Below, in pieces: positions 7,652 through 17,647 of a stretch of DNA of 64,000 nt (position 1 is the stretch's first letter; each line of letters begins with the position of its first letter). Under the pieces are notes generated by a model. The model worked only from the letters and a program-made list of their open reading frames with translations. It ran no database searches and had not been told where the DNA came from. The stretch lies in NCBI RefSeq assembly GCF_014697125.1, contig NZ_JACJRG010000001.1:533337-597336 (forward strand), in the 5' to 3' direction. A program made the position numbers and the translations under genes. Source of the stretch: Anabaena minutissima FACHB-250. GTDB lineage: Bacteria > Cyanobacteriota > Cyanobacteriia > Cyanobacteriales > Nostocaceae.

Positions 7652-8464
7652 CTATCTCTTGCTTTCCAAGATATAACTCGACAACTCACAAAAACCCTCT
7701 CCCTCAGCCGCCGTGGTAATGTAAGCTGGCTGATATTGCATTTGGTTGGCATATTTCAACACATTTGCCACACCTACAGATATTGGGAAATAACTTTGAT
7801 TAAATAAACTTTCATCATTCGGACTATCACCAACTGTCACAATTTGTTCTGGAGAATAATCAGGAAAGTATTCTCGCAATACTTGTAATAAACCAATGAC
7901 TTTCTCTTGTCCTTGGGGTTTGATGTGACACTGGACGTTACTGTAAGTAAATCCCCAACCCATTTGTTGACAGAGATGACTAATAGTTTGCAGTTCATCT
8001 AAACTCAACTCCGCTACATTAAATGTCCAGTCAGTAATGCGAAAGCGATTGTCGGCTGATTCTTGAATTTGAGGAAATTTGGTTTTTAATTCGGTAAAGG
8101 TTGAGTTTAGGTGTTGGCGATGGGCTGTTAATTCAGGAATGGGCGTTAAAGCCACTGTTTCCTCACTTCCAGATCGATAGAATAAGCCGCCATTTTCTGC
8201 GATCGCACCAGCAATTGGCATGAGGCTATTTAATCCGTTTACCCAGCCAGCAGAACGTCCTGTGACGATGATGACTTTAATTCCAACCGCTTGTAAATCT
8301 TCCAAAGTTTGCAGTAAAGCAGTAGAAAATTTTCCCTGATTCGTCAGTGTGCCATCCATATCAGTAGCGATGAGGCGAATCTTGCTCCAATCAGCCGATG
8401 TATCTGATGACAAGGGCTTGAGATTTGGAAATTGCCCCGTTGGCACACTTGGGTTTCTGTACAT
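7652..8464 (-). CDS. HAD-superfamily hydrolase (HAD-IIB, Cof/mannosyl-3-phosphoglycerate phosphatase-like)
   Basis: A phosphatase of the HAD-IIB group. Motif I is DMDGTLT near residue 36, motif II is VTGRS, a capping domain follows, and motif IV is GDSPNDESLF. These supply the Asp nucleophile and Mg ligands. Substrate is not determinable; sugar phosphates or mannosyl-3-phosphoglycerate are typical for relatives. The frame extends to a TTG at 8497, but the ATG at 8464 gives a normal 270-residue protein. It is divergent from the gene at 8570 and convergent with 6832-7611. Confidence 0.8.
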   Translation of the reverse strand: MYRNPSVPTGQFPNLKPLSSDTSADWSKIRLIATDMDGTLTNQGKFSTALLQTLEDLQAVGIKVIIVTGRSAGWVNGLNSLMPIAGAIAENGGLFYRSGSEETVALTPIPELTAHRQHLNSTFTELKTKFPQIQESADNRFRITDWTFNVAELSLDELQTISHLCQQMGWGFTYSNVQCHIKPQGQEKVIGLLQVLREYFPDYSPEQIVTVGDSPNDESLFNQSYFPISVGVANVLKYANQMQYQPAYITTAAEGEGFCELSSYILESKR

Positions 8465-8569
8465 ATGCAGTGGGAGACAAGCTGTAAAAAATACCAATAA
8501 TACAGCAAGTTCATAGGCAAAATATGGGCATCCTAAAAATAATAAGTCCAGTGTTTCTGTTTATGACCT

Positions 8570-9382
8570 ATGCTAACTCCTACATACCTTGCTCAAACAC
8601 AGTCGCCAAAACAAAAAAAGCTGACACCAACACAGCAAGCATCGGCACAAGATTCTCAGATACCATCGGTTTTCATGATGTCCTCTGGAGGATTATTTGT
8701 AGCGTTGATTGCGTTGATGATTTTTGGGAAACTCCAAATCACGAAATTTGAGAAAAAAGTCAAATTTGAACAATTCCGTGCCAGAGAATTAGAGAAAAAA
8801 TTTAAACTAGCTCTGGAAACAATTCGCAAAATGGAAACTAATCCCGATTTGGTTAACTCGCGGGACTTTAACCTAGACTATCTGCGGATGCGGATGTCTG
8901 AGGAAGTATTTCATTTTGCGATTCTTAATCAAATTAAAATCAGGGTTAAAGATAAAATTACCCAAGCTCTACGCCCCAGTCAACCACAGCAAGGAACAGT
9001 GGGGATTGCTAACAATGCTGCACGGCAAATAGATGAAATTTTTGATGTTGAATATGAATCGGGTACTCCGCCTAATATCGCTAGACGCGTGTTATTTCGG
9101 ATTCAAATTCGATTGATGAAGTTACCAACACAAGCAACTTCTGCCACCATTAGCCAAATTATTGACTGCATTGAAACCTATCTTAGCCCAATAGATGAAG
9201 AAGATAACTGGCAACCCACACTTCAAGGAAGGATTGCCACCATGCACTGGGATCAAAAAGCTAAACCTACGCCATTATTAGTGTTGGAACAATCTAATGA
9301 AGGCGTAAACGTGACTTTCCGCACCAGTCGCCAACCCAATGCTTCCACACCACAGAAGCCATCAGGTTCTGCTAAACGATAG
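8570..9382 (+). CDS. Membrane-anchored hypothetical protein, 270 aa
   Basis: A Gln/Thr-rich N-terminus of about 34 residues precedes one hydrophobic helix (about 38-55, GGLFVALIALMIFG). A charged coiled coil (about 56-85) and a soluble alpha/beta domain follow, and the C-terminus is Pro/Ser-rich. The protein is probably bitopic with a cytoplasmic C-terminal domain. No family is recognised; similar single-pass proteins are common in filamentous cyanobacteria. A shorter ORF at 8524 in another frame is an overlap artefact. Transcribed toward the devBCA operon, ending 47 bases from devA. Confidence 0.6.
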   Translation: MLTPTYLAQTQSPKQKKLTPTQQASAQDSQIPSVFMMSSGGLFVALIALMIFGKLQITKFEKKVKFEQFRARELEKKFKLALETIRKMETNPDLVNSRDFNLDYLRMRMSEEVFHFAILNQIKIRVKDKITQALRPSQPQQGTVGIANNAARQIDEIFDVEYESGTPPNIARRVLFRIQIRLMKLPTQATSATISQIIDCIETYLSPIDEEDNWQPTLQGRIATMHWDQKAKPTPLLVLEQSNEGVNVTFRTSRQPNASTPQKPSGSAKR

Positions 9383-9429
9383 TCAATAGTCATGGGGATA
9401 AATGACTCTCCCTTGCTCATTCCCCAATA

Positions 9430-10164
9430 TTAGGGTTTTTCGCTCCATGCTCCAGCTTCGTAACTAATGATTGCAGTTTGGGAGTCGCGGGCTAAAATTC
9501 CGTCTTCCATTTCGACAATGCGATCGGCGATGTCTAAAATGCGGTTGTCGTGGGTGACTAACAAAATTGATGTTCCTTGATCTTTGGCGAGACGTTGCAT
9601 AATTTCTACAACATCACGTCCTGATTGTTTATCCAAAGCGGCGGTTGGCTCGTCGGCTAACACTAGTGGGGGATTATTTACCAGGGCGCGGGCGATCGCA
9701 ATTCTTTGTTTTTGTCCACCAGACATATTATCTGGGTAGTATTCAACGCGATTTTCTAATCCTACTGCTGTGAGCATGGCTTGTGATTGTGCGATCGCTT
9801 CCGCTTGAGAAATATGCTCGTTTAACTCCACCGCCATCTGTACATTTTGTTTAGCAGTTAAAAATCCTAGCAAATTATGGGCTTGAAAAATATAGCCAAT
9901 GCTGCGCCGAATTTGTACCAACTTACTCTGATTCGCACCAGATAACTCTACACCTAAAAATTTTAAACTACCCTCTTGTACAGAACGCAAACCACCAATC
10001 AAACTCAGTAATGTAGTTTTACCTGAGCCTGATGGCCCGGTCATAATTACAATCTCTCCGGGATAAATCTCAAGGTTAATATCAAATAAAATCTGCTTTT
10101 TGAGTGCGCCTTTGCCATAGTAGTGATTGAGATTGCTAATGGCAATTACAGGTTCATTTTTCAT
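9430..10164 (-). CDS. devA: DevA-type ABC exporter ATP-binding subunit
   Basis: The 244-residue ATPase of a DevBCA exporter. Walker A is GPSGSGKTT, the signature is MSGGQKQRIAIARA, and Walker B is LVLADEPTAALD. In Anabaena the prototype exports heterocyst glycolipids together with a TolC-like porin; several paralogous dev operons exist per genome, so the substrate of this copy is uncertain. It is third in the order devB-devC-devA on the minus strand, 123 bases after devC. Confidence 0.9.
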   Translation of the reverse strand: MKNEPVIAISNLNHYYGKGALKKQILFDINLEIYPGEIVIMTGPSGSGKTTLLSLIGGLRSVQEGSLKFLGVELSGANQSKLVQIRRSIGYIFQAHNLLGFLTAKQNVQMAVELNEHISQAEAIAQSQAMLTAVGLENRVEYYPDNMSGGQKQRIAIARALVNNPPLVLADEPTAALDKQSGRDVVEIMQRLAKDQGTSILLVTHDNRILDIADRIVEMEDGILARDSQTAIISYEAGAWSEKP

Positions 10165-10287
10165 GATTATTTGGGGAATGAGTAGTTGGTAATTCGTAAT
10201 TAAAAATATGTTTTACTTGTTACAATGTGGACTAAATAAAGATTATTTGTGGTTAATCTTTAATTCATACACTTTGATAACAGCATA

Positions 10288-11466
10288 TTAAAAAATATCT
10301 GCTGGATCGGCAGACTTCAATTTTCTAACCGCAATTGTCCCAGAAACAACACACATAATAAACGTCAAAATTAATACTGTAATAGCACGTTCTAAGCTCA
10401 TGAAAACTGGTAGTAACGTAGCGTCTCTAGCAGTTTTATACATGAACATTGTAAAAGCCCAGCCGGGCATATAACCTATAAGAGCCAAGATTATCGCTTC
10501 TTGTAGAATGACACCTAGTAGATATTTGTGGGTGTAGCCTATGGCTTTCAACGTAGCATATTCAGATAAATGGTCTGCTACTTCTGTATACAAAATCTGA
10601 TAAACAATCACAGTTCCCACAATAAACCCCATGATTGTCCCTAAACTGAAAATAAACCCAATTGCTGTGCTACTCGCCCAATAATGACGCTCAAAATCAA
10701 TAAATTCCTGCTTGCTTAAAACATTGATATCTTCAGGTAAGTAATTACGCAATTCTTGGACAACAGCTTCAGTATTAGCTCCAGGTTTTAATTTAATTAA
10801 ACCAATATCAATCAATCCTTGTTGACGATTAAGAAATAAACGCAAAAAATTAACATCACTGGTGATTAAATTACCATCAGCACCAAATGAAGCACCTAAA
10901 GTAAATAGTCCACCAACTTGAACGCGTCGTCTGCGAACTTCTGCGGTGACATTTTTGCCTTCATCAAAATATTTGGCAATGGGGCCATATTCTTGTCGAG
11001 AAGAACGGTCAAATAAAACAGTATCAGGGAGTTTGAGTTTATCTAAATTTTCTTGCACTCCTTCTAAGTTAAAGATATTAGTCTCTGGATTAATTCCAAA
11101 AACAAGAATGCTTCGAGTTTTACCAGTATCAGGATTTTTCCAAATCGAGTAATCCAAATATATGGGATGTACAGATTGTACTGACGGTAATTCTAAAGCT
11201 TTATACAACCGTCGTTGTGAAAAGCTTTTCATTGCCAGTACAGCATTAGATTGACGATTCAGCAAGACAATTTCACCTTGCAAGCTGCCATGTAACCGGA
11301 CGTTACTGTAGTACAGAGCATCCCGGAAACCCAGCTGCATAAACATCAAAATGTCCGCAAAGCCGATTCCTGCCAAAGCTACAGCTAGGCGAGTTTTTTC
11401 TCGTGTTAGTTGTAGCCATGCCAGAGGTATTTTCTTACGATTAATTGCTGTGAAGAAATTAGTCAT
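10288..11466 (-). CDS. devC: DevC-type ABC exporter permease
   Basis: A 392-residue MacB/FtsX-like permease. One N-terminal membrane helix is followed by a large periplasmic domain (about 45-265) and three C-terminal helices, ending in KLKSADPADIF, the usual DevC tail. It forms the membrane channel with DevA and docks the DevB adaptor. The motif EYATLKAIGY after the second helix is the coupling segment typical of this family. Operon position between devB and devA supports the call. Confidence 0.9.
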   Translation of the reverse strand: MTNFFTAINRKKIPLAWLQLTREKTRLAVALAGIGFADILMFMQLGFRDALYYSNVRLHGSLQGEIVLLNRQSNAVLAMKSFSQRRLYKALELPSVQSVHPIYLDYSIWKNPDTGKTRSILVFGINPETNIFNLEGVQENLDKLKLPDTVLFDRSSRQEYGPIAKYFDEGKNVTAEVRRRRVQVGGLFTLGASFGADGNLITSDVNFLRLFLNRQQGLIDIGLIKLKPGANTEAVVQELRNYLPEDINVLSKQEFIDFERHYWASSTAIGFIFSLGTIMGFIVGTVIVYQILYTEVADHLSEYATLKAIGYTHKYLLGVILQEAIILALIGYMPGWAFTMFMYKTARDATLLPVFMSLERAITVLILTFIMCVVSGTIAVRKLKSADPADIF

Positions 11467-11514
11467 TAATCAAGTCGCTTCGCTCCAATTCAAAATTCAA
11501 AATTAAAGACAGTA

Positions 11515-11549
11515 CCCTGTCCCCTGTCGCCTGTCCCCTGTCCCCTGTC
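11515..11549. repeat. Heptanucleotide tandem repeat (CCCTGTC)
   Basis: Five copies of CCCTGTC, one varied to GCCTGTC, lie in the devB-devC spacer. This is a short tandemly repeated repetitive sequence typical of heterocystous cyanobacteria. It lies inside the presumed operon and would be transcribed. Confidence 0.85.
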
Positions 11550-11555
11550 ACCTAA

Positions 11556-12980
11556 TTAGTTATTAATTTCAACCAATACCTTGGCGTAGGTTAAACCAGA
11601 AACTTTTTCACTATCTTCTGGTGACAAAGTAATTTTTACTTCTACAACTCTGGCATCAACATCAGCTGCGGGGTCTGTGTTTAGTACGTCTTTTTTACCG
11701 ATTCTTCTACCAATTTCAGTGACAGTTCCTTTTAATTCGCCGCTAAAAGCATTATTGTTGCTAGAGACAGTGACATTTTGACCAATACGCACTCTACCAA
11801 TACCGTCTTCAGGAACTTCTGCGATTACTGTCATTTGTTCAGTTTCACCCATCTCAGCAATACCTTCTGAGCTAATGGATTCGCCTGATTTGGTGTGAAT
11901 TTTTAAAACTTCCCCAGCCGATGGTGCTTGCACGTAGCTTAATTTTAGTTCTGCTTCGGCTTTTCTGACGTTAGCGATCGCATTACTAACTTGAGCTTGC
12001 GCCATCTGCACATCGGTAGGACTAACTTCCACCAGTCTTTTGAGTCTGGCTTTTTCTTCGTCAATTTGTCTTTGCAAGGTGTTGATAGTTTTCTCTCGCG
12101 TAACTCTAGCTTCCACTAGCTGCTGTTGCAAAGTTGATAAAGTTTTGACTTGATTTGCTCTAGCCTCAGCTACTTGCTGTCGTATAGTCCCCACTGCTTG
12201 ACGGAGAGCCGCTTGGGTTTCAATTACCTGTTGATTAGCAGTAATCGCACTCAATCGTCTTCTATCTCGTTCTTGCTGAGAAATTGCGCCTTCCCGGTAG
12301 AGAAAATCGTAGCGTCCAGCATCTACCTGAGCATTACGTTGCTCGGCTTGGATGCGATTGAGTGTGGCTCTTAAACTATCTTGTTGGCCTCTGAGTTCCG
12401 CTTCTAAACGATTGACTGTAGCTTGTTGAGCAATTTTTTCGGCACTTAATTGGGCGGCTATGCGAGTAATCATGGCTTGCTGGGCTTCGCTTTCTCCCCT
12501 TAACTGAGCTTGCAAGCGTGCAATGACTGCTGATTGAGCTTGAATATCTCTCGGCGACCCTACTCTAACTTGTGCCAAACTAGCACGGGCTTCTTGGAGT
12601 TTTGCTTTTGCTTCGTCCATAGCCGCTAGTTGAGTATCATGATTGTCTAAAATGGCAATCACTTGTCCCTTTCTCACTCGTTCTCCCTCTTTGACGAAGA
12701 GCTGCTTGACTCGTGAAGATGATTGCAATCCTCCTGCTGGTGCAGAAAGTCTAATCACTTCGCCTTGTGGTTCTAAGCGTCCCAAAGCACTAATACTACT
12801 AGCGACTGGTTTGATGGGTACAGATGGGTTGAACTTGCTGATTTGCTCAAATTTTGCTGTAGCTAATAAGCCAGCAGCCACTGCTACTGGTAGGGCTACA
12901 GCAAGACCCCACCAAATCTTAGGTTGTTCTAGCTCAAGTGGCTGCTCTCTTGAGCTTGGCTGCTCAGTCACCCTTGACAT
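11556..12980 (-). CDS. devB: DevB-type membrane fusion protein (HlyD family)
   Basis: A 474-residue periplasmic adaptor that links the DevCA pump to an outer-membrane channel. It has an N-terminal cytoplasmic stretch and a membrane helix (about 25-45). The first lipoyl half includes LGRLEPQGEVIRLSAP. A very long Gln/Ala/Arg coiled-coil hairpin (about 115-340) follows, then the second lipoyl half (SYVQAPSAGEVLKIHTKSGE) and a beta-barrel domain. First gene of the operon. No GTA-N8-TAC NtcA box was found in the first 320 bases upstream. Confidence 0.9.
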   Translation of the reverse strand: MSRVTEQPSSREQPLELEQPKIWWGLAVALPVAVAAGLLATAKFEQISKFNPSVPIKPVASSISALGRLEPQGEVIRLSAPAGGLQSSSRVKQLFVKEGERVRKGQVIAILDNHDTQLAAMDEAKAKLQEARASLAQVRVGSPRDIQAQSAVIARLQAQLRGESEAQQAMITRIAAQLSAEKIAQQATVNRLEAELRGQQDSLRATLNRIQAEQRNAQVDAGRYDFLYREGAISQQERDRRRLSAITANQQVIETQAALRQAVGTIRQQVAEARANQVKTLSTLQQQLVEARVTREKTINTLQRQIDEEKARLKRLVEVSPTDVQMAQAQVSNAIANVRKAEAELKLSYVQAPSAGEVLKIHTKSGESISSEGIAEMGETEQMTVIAEVPEDGIGRVRIGQNVTVSSNNNAFSGELKGTVTEIGRRIGKKDVLNTDPAADVDARVVEVKITLSPEDSEKVSGLTYAKVLVEINN

Positions 12981-14000
12981 GGTTTTTTACCCGTTTATCT
13001 GAAATTGTGTTGATGAAAGTCAAAAAGCGAGGTTACAAATTCGTAATTAAGAATTTCCGACTTTATCTAGTGTTTGATGTTATGCCTGATAAATATTTCA
13101 ATTCACAGCTTTTTTAAATGGCGATGACCTTCGGTCGGCTGGAAGCCATCGCCTACGGTGGGTGGGTACGCCATTGCCAATAACAAGCTATGAGGGTGAG
13201 ATGCAAATTTATGATGTTAACTATCTATAGCCATCCAGACTTCAGAATCCTAGTTTTTCAAAGAAACCGGGGTTTTCTGCTCTCACAAATGATTTAGGTT
13301 AGCTATATCTTTTTGTGCGTAAGTTATGAGTTAGGCAATCTGATTTTGCAGATAAATTTCAGTTTGTCAAACTCTGCTAAAATTTTCTGCAATCTATATG
13401 ACTTTATTGGGCTTTTTTGGGGAGTTTTTACCACAATTATCATCAAAATACCATTTATGCAGATAAATTTTGTACTACAAGATAACATTTTCCAAAAACT
13501 ATCTCTACCACTTGATGAACATAATTTATGGTTGATTGCAGCAGTCAAAATATGGTTTTTGAAACATATTTTTGATACTGTAGCAAGTCTTTTTGAAGTT
13601 TAGCAATGGCGAATAAACGTATTTTAAATGATGTATTTCTAACTGGGGATAAATTAAATCAAAACTCAAAATTAAATAACTCGTAGAAATTGGCAAGGAA
13701 CAAAATAAGTATTATGACTCATACCCTATGGGTAATGAAAAGTTAAGAAAGATACAGCAAGAAATAACTTAAATTTCATATTTTTTTAAGTATTATTGGG
13801 GATGATGACAAATATAATTTATGTTATGTGGGGACGACTGTATCGGGTTTTCTCAGTAAATAACGTGAATGAAGCGGTTATAAAGAACTTATAAAAATCA
13901 TATTAATTCTGCTTATTATAGTGGTCAAATCCGAATTTAAGTTTTAGAATCGAATCGTAATCAACTATACCGAACAAATTATAGTCTATCACCTATATAA
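12981..14000. other. Long AT-rich intergenic region upstream of devB
   Basis: About 1 kb without a convincing gene. It holds a GC-rich palindromic patch at about 13119-13170 (GCGATG... CCATCGCC) of the kind dispersed in cyanobacterial genomes. A TTG-start frame at 13313-13603 is AT-rich, lacks a ribosome-binding site and resembles no family. The devB promoter should lie at the left end of this stretch. Confidence 0.5.
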
Positions 14001-14035
14001 ACCCCCTGATGGCCAAAGAAATACCATCAGGGGGT
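14001..14035 (-). terminator. Strong hairpin downstream of the Ser/Thr kinase gene
   Basis: A 12-bp perfect stem (ACCCCCTGATGG pairing with CCATCAGGGGGT) with an 11-base loop. Read on the minus strand the stem is followed by TTTATAT, so it could end transcription of the kinase gene 170 bases upstream. The U-tract is short. Confidence 0.55.
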
Positions 14036-14102
14036 ATTAATTTGGGCGTTGGGAATTGGGGTGAAATATTTCCTACCCCCCTCTGCTCCCAGTCCCTAGC
14101 CA

Positions 14103-14167
14103 GTAGGGTGCGTCAGTGCGATAGAACCTAACTATACTCAGAAATTATTCATACTGACGCACCCTAC
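14103..14167. repeat. Inverted-repeat element with 15-bp perfect arms
   Basis: GTAGGGTGCGTCAGT at 14103-14117 is the exact reverse complement of 14153-14167, with a 35-base AT-rich centre. The arms resemble dispersed GGTGCGTCA repeats of filamentous cyanobacteria and may be a very small transposon derivative or an RNA hairpin in the kinase 3' UTR. Confidence 0.75.
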
Positions 14168-14207
14168 CCAACTATCAATTGCGGATAATTTATTTTTTGG
14201 TGTTCCC

Positions 14208-15965
14208 CTATCGCCAGCCTAAAAACTTTAAGCTCGGGACAATTAGGTAATAACTTACTGCTAACCAAAAGCTAGTAAAGATACCGACGGAACTGAAAAA
14301 GGCTATGGGTAGGGATAATTCTGACCACAGGGGACGACTAGAAAATTGTAAGACAGTGGTGGGAAATCCTAAAATTAGCAACGCGGCAAAACCCATTGCT
14401 GCACCAAAGCCTCCGAGTACGGCATAAACTATGTGATGACTACGAAAACGTGTACTCAGTGCTAACAGAAAAACAGCGATCGCAGTTGCTGCTACTAAAC
14501 CTTCACCGCGATCGCTAGTTGATGTGATAACTTGCCACAATAACCAGCCGAAGACGTAGCTGGTTGTACCCATTAACGACGCTGTTAAAAACCGTCGTTG
14601 TTGACCAAAACACCCGGAAATTGTGAGTCCCCAGGCTGTCCCTAAGCCTGCGGCGGCAAATACTAAGATTTCTGCACCCACAGCAGGTTGAGATTTAGTA
14701 GCTAATTCAGGTAGCTGAGTAGAGATCAATTCAACGAAGCGATCGCCTAAGCTGGTGTGATATGCCAAAATAAACCCGGTGATTGTGCCTGCACCAGCAC
14801 CCAAAGCAGTCAGTAGCATTGCCCAAATTGTCGCCACACAAGCTGTGAAAATTTGCAATATTGTCTTAACTATCCACAAACATATTTTGCGAGCAGTTTG
14901 ACCAAAGTCGCCTAACGCTTGTTCCGTCGCTTGCACTAAAAGTTGAGATTGGTGAGCAACTTGGGTTAATACTCGCTGGATACTGGTTTCTAGTGACGAT
15001 GAAGATGGTTGAGTAATTTTGGCTAGCCGTTTTTGGATGATAGCAGCATTGGTGGGGCGCGATCGCACATCCTCATTTACCATCTCATCTAATAAATCTG
15101 CCAACTTGGGATTTACATTCACCCGATTCCGCCACTGCAAAACCCCTGTTTGCGGATCTTCCAAATCTGCGGGATACTTCCCAGTCAGCAATTCAATCAT
15201 AGTTCGACCAAGGGCATAAAAATCAGCTTCTGAACCGACGTTTCCCCCCGTCACCTGTTCTGGCGGACTGTAACCAGAAGAAAATAACCTTGTAGAACTA
15301 GATTCATGACGCAGCCTTGCCGCTTTAACGTGTTTTGCCCCACCAAAATCAATTAGCACCAATTGTTCCCAGCCAGTCCCCCCTTGACTTGGTAATGCTG
15401 TTGATACAGGAGTCCGCAACATCAAATTTGAAGGTTTGATATCGCGATGAATAATTTGCCGCTTATGCAATTCCTGTAAAATTTTTAGAGCTTGGATCAA
15501 CCAGTTAACAACAACATCCTCTGGACAACCTTGGGGATAATTTTCTAAAATCTCCCCCAGAGTCGGCCCGTTGATTTTTTCCATCACCAGACAAGCTAAC
15601 TGGCGCGGCTTGGGATTAGTCAAATTCACCTGAAAATGTCCATCGGCTTCCACCTTCGGCACTCCCGGATGCCGCAAACTCACCAAAACCGCCGCCTCTT
15701 GCGTAAATAATTCCAGTGCCTTCGGTGACTCTTCCACCAAAACTTTCAGCACTTTTTCGCTTTGTGTGACTTCATCCCAGACTGTGTAAATTTGGGCAAA
15801 TCCACCCGAACCCAAGGGTTGTATCGGCACATAACGATCTAACATCTGTAGCACTGCGCCACAGCTGTTACAAAATTTGTTACCCCAAGGTTGGGGATAG
15901 GGACGTTGACAGTCGGGATTTATGCAGTGAACTGCGTGAACCGCACTCTTACTGATGTGGGACAC
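14208..15965 (-). CDS. Serine/threonine protein kinase with zinc-ribbon N-terminus and membrane C-terminus
   Basis: 585 residues from a GTG start, with no in-frame ATG nearby. The N-terminus has two Cys pairs (CINPDC and CNSC), a zinc ribbon common in cyanobacterial kinases. The kinase domain is at about 45-320: LGSGGFAQIYTVWD glycine loop, HRDIKPSNLML catalytic loop, DFGGAKH magnesium loop. A linker precedes roughly six hydrophobic helices (about 365-580). It probably senses a membrane signal and phosphorylates soluble targets; the target is unknown. It stands alone, with a hairpin and an inverted repeat downstream. Confidence 0.88.
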   Translation of the reverse strand: MSHISKSAVHAVHCINPDCQRPYPQPWGNKFCNSCGAVLQMLDRYVPIQPLGSGGFAQIYTVWDEVTQSEKVLKVLVEESPKALELFTQEAAVLVSLRHPGVPKVEADGHFQVNLTNPKPRQLACLVMEKINGPTLGEILENYPQGCPEDVVVNWLIQALKILQELHKRQIIHRDIKPSNLMLRTPVSTALPSQGGTGWEQLVLIDFGGAKHVKAARLRHESSSTRLFSSGYSPPEQVTGGNVGSEADFYALGRTMIELLTGKYPADLEDPQTGVLQWRNRVNVNPKLADLLDEMVNEDVRSRPTNAAIIQKRLAKITQPSSSSLETSIQRVLTQVAHQSQLLVQATEQALGDFGQTARKICLWIVKTILQIFTACVATIWAMLLTALGAGAGTITGFILAYHTSLGDRFVELISTQLPELATKSQPAVGAEILVFAAAGLGTAWGLTISGCFGQQRRFLTASLMGTTSYVFGWLLWQVITSTSDRGEGLVAATAIAVFLLALSTRFRSHHIVYAVLGGFGAAMGFAALLILGFPTTVLQFSSRPLWSELSLPIAFFSSVGIFTSFWLAVSYYLIVPSLKFLGWR

Positions 15966-16733
15966 AACTGCTACATGACAAAGGCTGACTCCAGTTTAAC
16001 GTAACGTGAGTTCGACGAGTTTTAAAAACCCCTCTCCAAAGACGCGGAGCGGCTACTCTACGAGAACGCTAAGAGCGAACTCGCTAGAGTACCTTTCCCC
16101 TGCAAGGAGAGAGGCTTTAACTTTTCCCCCTTCCCTCGTAGGGAAGGGGGTTAGGGGGTTAGGTTTCGCGTTAGCTTTTCCACATAACCTGAAAAGTCAG
16201 TTTAGCTACCGTATAGAAAAAAGTTATCGAATCACTATCAGTCCTCGAATTACCTCACCCTAACCCTCCCCTTGGAAATGCTTGTGTATACACCGTAGCT
16301 GGGAAAGGGGGATTAAGGGGGGGTAAAACCATAAATATAGTCATCCTAGTTGGTTTGTTAGCCCCATAAAACCAACTTTTCCAAAAAGTCGAGGTTCTGG
16401 TCTAGGATTGATATATATAATGCTATAAATCAAGAAATTCAATAAAGCTTATTTTTATTATTTGCGCAGAATAAATTGTTAAATATTTTATTAAGAAAAA
16501 TCAATAAAACCAATATACATTTAATGCAAAGATTTGATGAACTATACAACTGAACATTGTAAAATTACGGTGATTCTGAAATGATATAGCTTAAGAACAC
16601 TAGTATCAATTATTAAATCGACATCAAGTATTGTGTTATTTGCATAGCAGATAACTTTGATATTGAATCGGGAATTAATAGTGATTTGATATCAGTGTCT
16701 CAAACTAACCGCATAAAAATAAACTGGAAACTC
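15966..16733. other. Intergenic region with GC-rich dispersed repeats
   Basis: The 5' half (about 16030-16330) is built of dispersed cyanobacterial repeat sequence: GACGCGGAGCGGC, CTCGCTAGAG, and C-rich/G-rich blocks (CCCCCTTCCC... GGGAAGGGGG at about 16124-16150) that can fold into hairpins. An 85-codon frame at 16006 is made only of these repeats and is not a gene. The 3' half is AT-rich and should contain the promoter of the PEP-CTERM gene. Confidence 0.6.
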
Positions 16734-17441
16734 ATGGACAAGTTTAAATCTTTGCTCTTTGGAGCGACTATGGCTGCTGCAACAGTCACAGCCGTATCCT
16801 TCGCCCCCTCTGCGGCGTATGCACTGACCTTAAATGGGGACTTCACTGTTGACAGTGATGTCATATACACCGATAGTTCGGCTGTGAACAGCCCCTCTTC
16901 AGTAACTATTAGCTGGAAAAATAATGCCAATACAAGGGTATCATCTGCTAGTGGTAGTTTTATTCCTTTATTGGGTTTAACAAGTACCGGCATTAGTAGT
17001 CAGGTTAATGTAAACAGTCTATCGCTGACCAGGAAAGTAGGATACAACAACAGCTCAACATATTCAGAGTATACTTATGCTGCCGTTGATAACTTCCTGA
17101 CATTTACTAATGTTGTTTTAGATAGTGTGGGACCTGGTACATTGGAATTTGACCTTGATGCAGGAGAAATTTCAAAAACATTATTCTCTTTGGGTAACTT
17201 TAGATATGAAAATTTAACTGATCTTGTAGGGACATTTCGATTCTTCGGAGACATTGAAGGCTCAGGAGTTTTTAGTGCAACCGGAAGATTAGGCCGGCTA
17301 ACAAGTGACGGCTCTGGTAGTGTGACTATAGCAGCTGTACCCGAACCTCTAACAATGGGTGGTCTAGCCATAGGTGCAGGCTTCGGAGCATTCCTCAAAA
17401 AACGCTACTCCAAAAAAGAAAAGCAACTTGTGAAAGCTTAA
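16734..17441 (+). CDS. PEP-CTERM sorting domain protein
   Basis: 235 residues. The ATG at 16734 begins a clear signal peptide (KSLLFGATMAAATVTAVSF then APSAAYA). The frame extends to a TTG at 16686, which would bury the signal. The mature part is a Ser/Thr/Asn-rich beta domain. The C-terminus has VPEPLTMGGLAIGAG, a hydrophobic helix and a basic tail (KKRYSKKEK), the PEP-CTERM signal processed by an exosortase in the family. It is probably secreted or exposed and may join the extracellular matrix. The specific role is unknown. Confidence 0.88.
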   Translation: MDKFKSLLFGATMAAATVTAVSFAPSAAYALTLNGDFTVDSDVIYTDSSAVNSPSSVTISWKNNANTRVSSASGSFIPLLGLTSTGISSQVNVNSLSLTRKVGYNNSSTYSEYTYAAVDNFLTFTNVVLDSVGPGTLEFDLDAGEISKTLFSLGNFRYENLTDLVGTFRFFGDIEGSGVFSATGRLGRLTSDGSGSVTIAAVPEPLTMGGLAIGAGFGAFLKKRYSKKEKQLVKA

Positions 17442-17647
17442 ACTCACACCTTTGAGCTAACTAAACATCAACTATCAACTTCATTTTGTGTTCCAGCGAT
17501 AGTTGTAGTAAAAGCAAACTAAACCTCAAGTTTTACAACTTAATTTGATGTTTTAGAATAGCTTTATATCAGACTAAACTAGAGTTCAGTTTCCTTAATC
17601 TATTTATATTTTGTTTTAAATACCTCAATGAAAGGTTATTCTTTTAT

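Noticed and set aside
8524..8751. 75-codon frame overlapping the start of the 270-residue membrane protein
   Set aside because: It is an alternate frame of the better-supported gene at 8570-9382.
12981..13300. NtcA box (GTA-N8-TAC) expected before devB
   Set aside because: No match found by reading this stretch, so nitrogen control of this dev copy is not claimed.
13313..13603. 96-codon plus-strand frame in the devB upstream region
   Set aside because: TTG start, no ribosome-binding site, AT-driven Phe/Ile/Leu composition and an opposite-strand frame of similar quality; probably noncoding.
16006..16263. 85-codon frame upstream of the PEP-CTERM gene
   Set aside because: Composed of dispersed GC-rich repeat sequence; no protein-like character.
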